A stretch of DNA of 64,000 nt from contig JAUCBJ010009072.1 in the NCBI GenBank assembly GCA_032718475.1, forward strand, positions 1 through 64,000. The letters are read 5' to 3'. Of the stretch, positions 27,401 to 39,400 are shown piece after piece. The first letter of the stretch is position 1. Every line of letters begins with the position of its first letter. Source of the DNA: Nemertoderma westbladi. Lineage: Eukaryota > Xenacoelomorpha > Nemertodermatida > Nemertodermatidae. The notes under the pieces are model-generated. The model saw only the letters and a program-made list of their open reading frames with translations. It had not been told where the DNA came from and did not search any database. Position numbers and translations under genes: made by a program.

Positions 27401-30400
27401 TGAGTTACCAATGAATCAGTTGTCCTAATGTTTGAGTTACCAATGAATCAGTTTGCCCAAATATTTGAGTTACCAATGAATCAGTTTGCCCAAATATTTG
27501 AGTTAACAATGAATCAGTTTGCCCAAATATTTGAGTTAACAATGAATCAGTTTGTCCTAATATTTGTGTTACCAATGAATCAGTTGTCCTAATGTTTGAG
27601 TTACCAATGAATCAGTTGTCCTAATGTTTGAGTTACCAATGAATCACTTTGTCCTAATATTTGAGTTACCAATGAATCAGTTTGTCCTAATATTTGAGTT
27701 ACCAATGAATCAGTTTGCCCAAATATTTGAGTTACCAATGAATCAGTTTGCCCAAATATTTGAGTTAACAATGAATCAGTTTGCCCAAATATTTGAGTTA
27801 ACAATGAATCAGTTTGTCCTAATATTTGTGTTACCAATGAATCAGTTGTCCTAATGTTTGAGTTACCAATGAATCAGTTGTCCTAATGTTTGAGTTACCA
27901 ATGAATCACTTTGTCCTAATATTTGAGTTACCAATGAATCAGTTTGTCCTAATATTTGAGTTACCAATGAATCAGTTTGCCCAAATATTTGAGTTACCAA
28001 TGAATCAGTTTGCCCAAATATTTGAGTTACCAATGAATCAGTTTGTCCTATTATTTGAGTTACCAATGAATCAGTTTGTCCTATTATTTGAGTTACCAAT
28101 GAATCAGATGTCCTAATGTTTGAGTTACCAATGAATCAGTTGTCCTAATATTTGAGTTAACAATGAATCAGTTTGCCCAAATATTTGAGTGAACAATGGA
28201 TCAGTTTGTCCTAATATTTGTGTTACCAATGAATCAGTTTGTCCTAATATTTGAGTGAACAATGAATCAGTTTGCCCTAATATTTGAGTTAACAATGAAT
28301 CAGTTTGCCCAAATATTTGAGTGAACAATGGATCAGTCTGTCCTAATATTTGTGTTACCAATGAATCAGTTTGTCCTAATATTTGAGTGAACAATGAATC
28401 AGTTTGCCCTAATATTTGAGTTACCAATGAATCAGTTTGCCCAAATATTTGAGTTACCAATGAATCAGTTTGCCCAAATATTTGAGTTAACAATGAATCA
28501 GTTTGCCCAAATATTTGAGTGAACAATGGATCAGTTTGCCCAAATATTTGAGTGAACAATGGATCAGTTTGTCCTAATATTTGTGTTACCAATGAATCAG
28601 TTTGTCCTAATATTTGAGTGAACAATGAATCAGTTTGCCCAAATATTTGAGTTAACAATGAATCAGTTTGCCCAAATATTTGAGTTAACAATGAATCAGT
28701 TTGCCCAAATATTTGAGTGAACAATGGATCAGTCTGTCCTAATATTTGTGTTACCAATGAATCAGTTTGTCCTAATATTTGAGTGAACAATGAATCAGTT
28801 TGCCCTAATATTTGAGTTACCAATGAATCAGTTTGCCCAAATATTTGAGTTAACAATGAATCAGTTTGCCCAAATATTTGAGTTACCAATGAATCAGTTT
28901 GCCCAAATATTTGAGTTAACAATGAATCAGTTTGCCCAAATATTTGAGTGAACAATGGATCAGTTTGCCCAAATATTTGAGTGAACAATGGATCAGTTTG
29001 TCCTAATATTTGTGTTACCAATGAATCAGTTTGTCCTAATATTTGAGTGAACAATGAATCAGTTTGCCCTAATATTTGAGTTAACAATGAATCAGTTGAC
29101 ATATTTTTCGTTAATGGCTTCATGCTGGAATTTTGAAAGAAAAAACAGCAATGGAAATCAGTTGGCCAGTGATTAAACACTATTATGGGTTGAGGCCCAG
29201 CGATTTATAATTAAACAATCTTAATTCGTGAGTAATATTCATATAACATGCGTAAATGTATACTTTATTTAACCAGTTCGATTCACATTGGGGGAAAGGT
29301 TAGCCTAGCCAATGTTTAATCATGCATTAAAGTTGGAAAATAGTGATCACCCAAACCTGGGAGTTGTAGTTAGTTGTAGGTTCCATCCTCGTAGTTAGAA
29401 ACTCTGTCAAACAAATTACCATATCGAGTATATAATATATATATAATGTAGTTTAGTGACCAGATTGTCCGGACGGAACTGTCCGGGTCCGGATGTAACT
29501 GTGTGGATTGTCCGGACCGAACTGTCCGGGTCCGGATGTAACTGTCCGGATTGTCCGGACCGAACTGTCCGGATTGATCAAAATCCGATAGATCGCTAAT
29601 ACAGTAAACTTGGCCTACGAGATTACTCGCTGTGGATGGAAGGTTAATGATAATGGAAACAGAAAGGACTCACCTTCTAACTTGCCGATTGGACGGTCTG
29701 CTGTAGCCTGATTGACCACTCAGAGAACGTCTCGGTATGCCACTACTGCGTCCACCGGGTTGTAGTGCCGAGCCGGGAGTGTGCTGCACTCCTAAAGAGG
29801 TAATACAAATGGAATAATAAGAGATGGGAAAGGTTACAGCCTTGTTTATGTTCACCAAGTTGTAACTAAACTGGCCGTATATCATAGCACCACAGTATGG
29901 CTATAGACACCAACTAACAGATGGAAAGCATTCGAAGTTATAATACTTTACTACAATTTGTAATTATGTATTAACTATTTATAATAGTTTAATTATTTGT
30001 GCTAGTTTTGGTGTAAATGTAAACTAACCTTGTGTATAAGAAATATCAACTGGAATCTAAACTGTATTAATACTGTATGATACGGGAAAACTGAAACCTC
30101 AACTGAAATTACTTGAATTTAATTGAAGTATTCAGGATTAACTAAGTGCATTGGCTGAACCATTCATGGTTAACTGATTTTACACCCGATATAACTTTAT
30201 GTAACAACCCACATATACATACATAACTTACAAACCTGAACCCATTATTTCGCCATCTTTTACTTGCAGAGACGCCTTGCGGTGGAACTGGTAATTAGCA
30301 CTGTTATCTCGCATTCCGACGCCAGATGGCGCTTGGGATAATTCAATGTGAGGAAGACTACGCCGTGGATATTCTGTAATGAATATTGTTGATATAAAGA

Positions 30401-33400
30401 TACACGGTGTACATAACGTACCATAGGGGGGTAATACGCACTCAGGGCGGTCCATGGATTTTATTTTATTTTTTGCTTTATTTTTGGTTGGGCTATTCAC
30501 ATAATTATTCTTTGGATTATTAGTGAATTTTTCAAAAAGTTTTCTAATAATACGTAGTTTATAAAATTGGTGCTTAATTTTGATTGGTCGATTATAATAA
30601 TTGTGGTCATTAACATTAACGGTACGCTTTTGTGCTATTAGTTATAGGAAGTAGTAGTCTGATAGTTTGAGTAGTGCGTTACCATGTTAGTTAGTTGGTA
30701 GACACCCGACGAAGGCCTATTTTTATAATAATAATTAATTATTCATTTACAATAAATACTGTTGGGTTAAAATATTTGGCAATATACCATCATCTTTTAT
30801 TTTGTTATAAGTTATAGATCTGATAAACCCCTAACAAAGAAATTAAATAATAATATCTTGATGATAATTAAACTTCCAACTATAGAATTGGTCCTCAGCA
30901 TTGAAATACAAAAATATAATTTCACGTCTTCCTTTTTGGGAACATATTATAATGTGACATTTAGTAATGTAGCGTTGTAAAAATGGAAAGTAAACCAGAA
31001 TACAGCACCTTTTTCACTAACAGCTGTAAAGGAAACATTTTTAGATTTAAGATAGAAAATTATAAATATAAAGATACGTAGTAATAGTAACTAAGGCAGA
31101 AATAGTTCAGTTACAATAACCGTGGAGGTGGAACTAACAATCATGAAATAAATGAATGCGTTGAATGTTGTCGGGGTCAACATAAATTATTTTAAGAAAG
31201 TGGTAATAACCGTAAACAAAGCGCAAAAAACATTAATATCATTGCAATAAAAAGTCTATGTAATACAGTATATACATTCAATACAACAACACCTATTCAT
31301 GCAAAAGTGAAAATTAACATCAAATAGGAAAAAATAAAAACAAAGCAAAGGAAAAATGTAATAGTAACCTTCGTCCTCATCTATAGAATCGATATCATAT
31401 GTATTGTATGAAGAGTATGATTGGGGTTGAGTTACTCCTGGGTGAATAGCAATCAAGGGAAAATGAAGAAAACACTACATTTAGTATTTTAGTGATTAGA
31501 GTATATGTTTAATATTAATTAGAGTATGAAATTTATTATTGAATTAGAAATTACTCGTAATTAAATATATATATAGCCTGCCTAACTTAATATAAAAAAA
31601 GAAACCTGTACAAAGATAAAAAATATCACACAAATTATCCTGATTTTAAAGCTTCTTATCAAATGCTTTACTTGTATCGGCAGGCGGCTGGGTGCGGACA
31701 GATTCTTCCATAAAAGTTCAGTGCAGTAGGCCTGCCTGAACACTTTGAGTTATTCTAGTTCAGTACTAACTCACAGATTCGTTTTATTTGTATATGTCGA
31801 ATATAAAGTTCAGCAATTTATTATTTTCAAAAAACCTAAGTGTGACATACTTTCTGATCTCCCCACGGACTTGGTTAGGAGGGGGCAGTTTATATTTCGA
31901 CGGTATTCAGTGAACTTGCGGAAATTAGCAAAATATTTTTAGATTTTATGTTACGCAGACAGACACTAGATTTATACATTTTCAAGATATTTACAAATTT
32001 AGCCAGAATTTCAGATAGAAACCACTTCAAATAGAACAACTGATTTAAAATTGAGAAAGATCACTAAATTTTAAAATGTAATCCGCACAAAAACCGACGA
32101 AAAATAACCAGCCCCTTAATTAGTGGCGGATTTAGAAATTTCGAAAGGGGTATGTCATACTTGATTTAGGGGGAGGGGGGTGGGGGGGAGGGGGGGGGGG
32201 GGGGGGGGCTCATCTCTGCTGGAATCGAATCAGATGCGCGCCGCGTAAAATTATCAATTAGCGCCGCACGTGCTCAAAGTTCATACCGAGCCACATCAAT
32301 TGTAATTTACTGATTGGTAATCAGACAATAAGTTAAATAAGTTCGCCTTAGCGAGCGGAAATTTTAAGGATTAAAAATATTTTGTTATTGATCAGAAGAG
32401 CTGAAAAGTACGTAGTGTTGCTGAATAAAGATATCGAGAATAAAATAGATAGTTTTTCAATATCAATATTCTAATTCCGCCACTGAAAGAGCCAATTATA
32501 AATAGAAATTATATTTAGTATTTAAGAAAATATATCCTATCCCTATACAATTAAATAATACCCCCAAAGAACTATATAACACCCACTAATCCCCCAAGAA
32601 ACTGTTACCACCACCAAACCCGAACCCAACCCAACAACCGAAAGCAGCAGGAAGAGAAGCGATCCAATCCAACCTATTTGCTGAGGTACAGTTAGTGTGG
32701 ATGGTGCGGTGTTCCTGGGTCCACTGTGGTGGACAACGGTCTGCCTGGCACGGTATGTCTGGCTAACGCGCGATGGAGGGTCGGAGTGGTTGTTGGACCG
32801 GTTGGTTGTCATTCGGTACGGTTCGGAAGGCGACGTCCGATTGGCGGCACGACGAGGTGACTCCTTTCTTACATCTGTTGTGTATAAATGGAGTGGCAGC
32901 GAAAATAATAACCTGATCTTAAATAGGGCTAGAATAATGCGAATGCCGCTAGTTAATGTAAAAATTAAACATTACCAGGGAGGGATTAGTACGGAGCCCC
33001 TAAAGGGACATGAGAAAAAAATATATTTTTTTTCGCTAACTCGTGCGAACGACTTAGTATGTCGTGCGAACGACTTACTAAGTCGTGCGAACGACATACT
33101 AAGTCGTGCGAACGACTTACTAAGTCGTGCGAACGACTTAACTAACTCGTGCGAACGACTTAGTAAGTCGTGCGAACGACTTACTAAGTCGTGCGAACGA
33201 CTTACTAAGTCGTGCGAACGACTTAACTAACTCGTGCGAACGACTTAGTAAGTCGTTCGAACGACTTACTAACTGTACTTTGATTGGCTAAATAATACTG
33301 GCAATAAAAGCACAACATTTTTAGCGGGTTTTTCAATTCAATCTACAGCATTGTTGTTATACAGCAGCAGTGTTATACTCGTTCAACCAAATCATTTTCG

Positions 33401-36400
33401 GGAATATCCATCAATGCACCCACTGGCTTCATTAGGGATGTTACGCATTACTTATTCGAATTAATTTTATTAAGAACGAGCGTAAGCGACTGAGTGAAAT
33501 ATGAAACGAGAGCCTGAAAGTGAAATACGGGTACGTACTTTATTTAAATCGAATATTGTGGTGGAGTCACAATATTGTACAATACTCTAAATAGTAGGAC
33601 CTATCTCACCTCCCCGCAAAACCTGAGATTTCGACTACAGCTGTTCGATACAATAGTGAGATGGGAATGTTGCTTAGCAACACAGCAACAACACCTGACA
33701 CTATTATTAGCTTATCTAACAGCGCTGACCGTAGATAATACTGCTATTTACTGAATAAGTTAAAGTAAAATTAATATGTTAAAGATATTATAATTTGCTA
33801 CAATACAGTATGTCGGTTGTATTGTCGGCCTAAGTTAAAGTACGTCGATATTAACAGAGCGCGTTCAGCCATTGAAAATAATATTTTCAACCAATAATGC
33901 CATCAACAAATGCTGTAGATTGAATTGAAAATCCCGCTAAAAAAGTTGTACTTTCATTACCAGTATTATTTAGCCAATCAAAGTAAAGTTAGTAAGTCGT
34001 TCGCACGAGTTAGTAAGTCGTTCGCACGCGTTAGTTAAGTCGTTCGCACGACTTAGTAAGTCGTTCGCACGACTTAGTAAGTCGTTCGCACGACTTAGTA
34101 AGTCGTTCGCACGACTTAGTATGTCGTTCGCACGACTTAGTTAAGTCGTTCGCACGACTTAGTAAGTCGTTCGCACGACTTAGTAAGTCGTTCGCACGAC
34201 TTAGTAAGTCGTTCGCACGACATACTAAGTCGTTCGCACGAGTTAGCGAAAAAAAATATTTTTTTTTCTCATGTCCCTTTAGGGGCTCCGTAGATTAGTA
34301 TTAGGGAACATAAAATTTGAGGAAAACTAATGTTTTATATATTCAAAAATTACCTACAACATTACTGACTCGGGTGATTTTAACGTAGTCAAGAAATTAG
34401 AATGGCCAGTTTTCATCTAGACGTAATATGTCGCTGTCCGCAACTGTATCTCAACTACACCACCAACCACCAGAACCAACAACCAGATCCTATAACATTT
34501 ATTAAGTACAATCCATACCGGTTGATATCGCCCAATCAATGAATGGCTGATGACAACAATTAATTAGTAAGACAATGATATCGAGGGTTTGGACCAATAC
34601 ACGATCAGTATGAAGGACCATTCATGACGGAGGGCCAGACTGAGAGATAAACAACCAACCTTGGCGCCTTGGGACTTTCAGGGTGTGGAGAGGTGAAGAT
34701 TGATAACGATAAGGTATATCAGCTGGGGAGAAGGTTGATTGTCAGCGGAAACAGAGGTGGTTGAGTTGTGGGTTGTTGGTGTAGAACTGGGAGATGGTGG
34801 GGGTACGGGAGGAATGGAATTAGAGTTGGGGTTGGAAGGAGGGGAGGGTGGGAGTTCGAGTTGAGAATATGAACTAATTGATTCTGTGTTAGGATTGTTC
34901 GTATTGAGTAGGAGTTGCATTGAAGCTGTATTGTCTAACACATTGGGGGGAGGGTATGAAGACGATACACTTGCTGTACTAGATTGTGGTTTACGTTTGG
35001 TATTTGTTTGGGGTTCTTTCAAGGCACTTGATAACAGCAGTGTTTGGGTACTGAGAGGCTGTATTTCTCGGGTACTGGGTGGCTGTATTTCTCGGGTACC
35101 GGGTGTCTGTATTTCTCGGGTACTGGGTGGCTGTATTTCTCGGGTACTGGGTGGCTGTATTTCTCGGGTACTGGGTGGCTGTATTTCTCGGGTACTGGGT
35201 GGCTGGAGTTTTTGGGTACTGGTTGGCTGGAGTTTTTGTGTACTGGGTGGCTGTATTTCTCGACTACTGGGTGGCTGGAATGTTTGGGCACTGGTTGGCT
35301 GGAGTTTTTGTAGCTTTTGGGTACTGGGTGGCAGTTTCGTAGGTTTTGGCGGGTTAATGGTTTGTGGTGAACTGCGTGATTGGGTTAGTCTCTGGGTGTT
35401 TGGTATAGGTAAGCATTGGGCAGCGCGCTGTTTTGGACTGGAGGTATACGAGGGTTTAGGAGAAGATATTTCAGATAAATTCGGGTTGGACTTATTAGGC
35501 GTCATTGCTTTTTTATGCCGTGGCAGTACGGGAGAGGGTAGACGTAAGGAATGAGTACTGGTCGCCATGGTACCCAGATCGAGACGATTCTGGTTACGTC
35601 GGGTTTGTACTGGCGAACGCGGATAGACACGCGAATTCGGGTTTGGATTAACAGCTTGTACGATTCGAGTGGAAGATTTATCATTTAGATAAGCTGCGAG
35701 AGGGATGGATGAACAATTTTGTGTTTTACTTGTATCTGTTATTTGGGAAGAAAGAGGTACAACCGGTTCCACGGTATTTTTGAGGGTTTCAGTGGCCGAC
35801 GAGTCAATGATATTAATAGTTGTTGGAGTCGGGCCGAGACTATCGATAATACAGCCAGGTTTGGTCGTGGGAGAGAGGTCTTGGGTATTAGATTTCTGTT
35901 TAATGGTTGTGGATTCTTTTTCATTAATAGGTGGTTCATTGGTTGTAGATACGTCATGTGGATTGGAATGCATTGCTTGAGAAGTAGAAACGGGTTCATT
36001 GGTTGTAGGTACTTGGGAAGTAGAAACGGGTTCATTGGTTGTAGGTACTTGGGAAGTAGAAACGGGTTCATTGGTTGTAGGTACTTGGGAAGTAGAAACG
36101 GGTTCATTGGTTGTAGGTACTTGGGAAGTAGAAACGGGTTCATTGGTTGTAGGTACTTGGGAAGTAGAAACGGGTTCATTGGTTGTAGGTACTTGGGAAG
36201 TAGAAACGGGTTCATTGGTTGTAGGTACTTGAGAAGTAGAAACGGGTTCATTGGTTGTCGTGGAATCTTTTGCAATAATAATCGATTCAATAACAGAGGT
36301 GGTGTTATTTGAACTAAGAATAGGGCCAGTGAAGGATGTGTTATTGAATTCAAACACAGATTTTGGAGTGGCGGAATCCTTAAACAGAGGGGTGGAATCC

Positions 36401-39400
36401 TTAAACAAGCTTTCATATGTGCGACGTCCTTCCATATTTTTACAATCGGAATCTTGTGTAACACAGGGAGGAGAAGGAGATGCGCTATTCGAAATATTTC
36501 GACTTATTAGTGGACCTGTAATATAAGAGAGAGAGAAAGATCTCTCTAGCAGAAGAGAAATAATTGGAGAGTGATCATAATTGAAATTCACCCCAGTCGA
36601 ATAAGATTCTATTCTAATAGAGAAAATAACTAAGTTAAGATCTAAATTTGTCCAGGAATACCATTAAATAACAGGGATTGATGTATATAGTTACGCAGAG
36701 AAAAATATGAATGTTAGCAAGTACTACTACAGCATTAGTACTAAAGTAATAAATACGTATCAACTCAATCTAGTAGTAATTAGTTTAATAAGAAAGTTAC
36801 AGTTTACTAACTCATTCTAGGTTTTGTGTAGGTATCGTAATTGTGCAATGGGCGTAGTTGGTCGTCTCCAGCTGTCCAGGCCTCTCGTCTTGAGTGTCCA
36901 GACCCCGAGTCTGGTACGCGGGGACCTTCAGCCGAACTGCCTCCATACATCTGTCGTTCACGCGACCCTGAATGTCGCCTGGAAATAAACCAACACAAAC
37001 ATGAATTTAAAGAAAACTTATTGAAATCTTGAAACACGAGAAGCGACATTTTGTACAAAAAATCATCAATTAATTTTTTTAATGAGGCAGAGGCTAACGA
37101 CCACTATAATTGAGCGTATAATACGCTTTGAACCGCGTACTCTCGTATTAGTATACACCATCGACCATCCATACACCATCGACCATGACCCGTAATATAA
37201 TGTTATTTTCAGATGACACATTTTCATGATTAAACTTTGAAAGACAACCAGTTCAACTCACCGTCGAGGAGCCGGAATTTTCGATTTTATAAGTGTTTTA
37301 AAAAGTGCACCATTCGTATCACTGCCATTCTTCACATTAGTCATGATTTATTTCAATATCGTTAGAAAGTTTGCGTTACAACTACAAGAATTCCAAATTT
37401 GTAACAATATATCTGAATTTCGATGAGAAACAGCTGAGATATCTAGGCGTCCAAACATTGCAAGAATTATCGTTCGCTGGAGGCTATTTATTTATTTAAT
37501 AGAATAAAATATCCAAGCAGATAAAAAACCATTTGAAGTTGGTAGAGTTTGGTAAAATGGATCGTATGTAGACTATATATATCTTCTATGAAAATCTTGG
37601 TATAATTATAATATAATTACCGGTATTATTTAAGGGGGTTTTAGTATTTTCGGTCTATATTTTGGGGAACAAACATTTTGTGCTTGACAAAGGGTACCAG
37701 TTACAAAATCGGTTCTAGAACATAAAAATTGCCATGTTCTAGAAAACCAATACCCACGATTATTGTAGCCCAAAAGGTGCTGATCATTTTGGCATATGTT
37801 TGATCACAATTGAGTAAAAAATTCAGGTAGTAATGAATTTAGTGATGAAAAATGTCAAAATCGACAAACTGAGAATATGTTGATTTATACAGAGACTCAT
37901 GATCTGATCAGCTATAAATATACCGTTGTTTTTGTTTATACAAATATTATTTGCCTTTTTGGACTCTTCTGTTTCCCGTTCCATGGGGAAATTATTTTAT
38001 TTTTCATATTTTAACGATGGAAATATTGAAAATTGTCAAAATTTTGGAAAAAAGTTTTTAATTTTTTTATATATATAAATATTTTCATCGTTAAAATATG
38101 TGTTTTTGAAAAATTGTAAAAAAATGAAAAATTTTTTCAAATTTTTTTTTATATTTAAAAAATGTAAATAAAATTTTCAAACTTTAATAAGTGCGGTTTT
38201 GTGGCGAAAAAACACTCAACTTGTGAAAACCGATGTAACAACATGAAAGACCTGTCAAACTACAAAAATGGTATAATTTTTTTGGAAATTTTATAAATTT
38301 TCGACAATTTCACTTTCATTCTGGGTAAAATACCCCTTAAATACATTGATATAGAAAATATAAAAAGATTTCATCCACGCATACAGAAGTACGTTAGCGA
38401 ACTCACCTTTGTCTATGCCGTGGTCCAGTTAGGTTAGGATTGTTGTACATTCCCTCGTACGCGTCGTATATACCTTGTTCCATAGGAACTCGTCTATAGC
38501 GGGGTTCTTCCTCGTAACCCCTATTCGCCGGGGTATCCCGTCGACTTGTGTAGTACCTGATGGACCAATTAAGGAACTAACATTACCTGACCGCCTATAA
38601 ATTACGTATCGCAATGTCGGGTTTGTGGGAGAGTGATTGATTACCAAAATGTATAATTAAATGTTTTAACAATAAAAATTCCATCATATTGATGTAGATT
38701 AAATAAAGCATTGAAAACAAGTTGCTTCTGTAGTATATTTGTCACATTCCTACTGTGTGGGGGGGGGGGGGGGGGGGGGGGTTGATTTTTCTTACATTGA
38801 GTTTCTTTAGCAAACAGTACACTTCGCAGGGAGCCTGATACAGCCTGTTGTGTAGAACATGTCAAGTAGCATCTTTATCGCTTTATCTTTATCTTTATCT
38901 TTCTTTTATTTTTTTTGAAACAACTAACTTTCGGGTTTTCGGTTTCCGATATTATATTTGAAAAGTAGGACTTCCGGCCTATCCATTACTGCTGTATATT
39001 CGACCGAGGACGCCTTGTTGTTTGTAGTGGTTATATTGAAATCAGATCTCTCAAAAGGTCGTGGGTTCGATCCCCGCATGGGGCCAGGGTAGTTTTCGTC
39101 TTGGCACGGATGCTCTGAAGGGACCAGCCAGGGCGCATCTCTGACTTACATCCATAAATAATAGCTAAATGAGTACAGGAGTTTCCTCTGGGGTGTACAG
39201 TTCTGGGGGGACTATACCTGGAAATAAGTCGTCAGACTTCGTGGGTAATCCCTGGCCAAGCGGCCGAAGAAAACTTTTACTTTTTTTACTTTTTGTACAT
39301 CCCTTAATCATAAATATTTTCGAAATATTAAACTAATTAAGCCTAATACCCTATTTAAAACAGCTTTGGTAAATCCAATCGATACAATCACATTCTATGT

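Noticed and set aside
11281-29095. CRISPR-like array of short repeats
   Set aside because: The units are contiguous with no unique spacers, and the genome is a eukaryote with introns. It is a satellite.
23218-29180. Minus-strand frames of 408 and 351 aa in the 33-bp satellite
   Set aside because: The 33-bp period is 11 codons, so stop-free units give long frames. 32-bp units break them at random, and the region is inside a SLAIN intron.
39060-39085. Possible tRNA gene (B-box-like sequence, also at 58041)
   Set aside because: Only the B-box region is tRNA-like. The body and repeat copies show that it is a SINE head, and no cloverleaf with an anticodon could be drawn.
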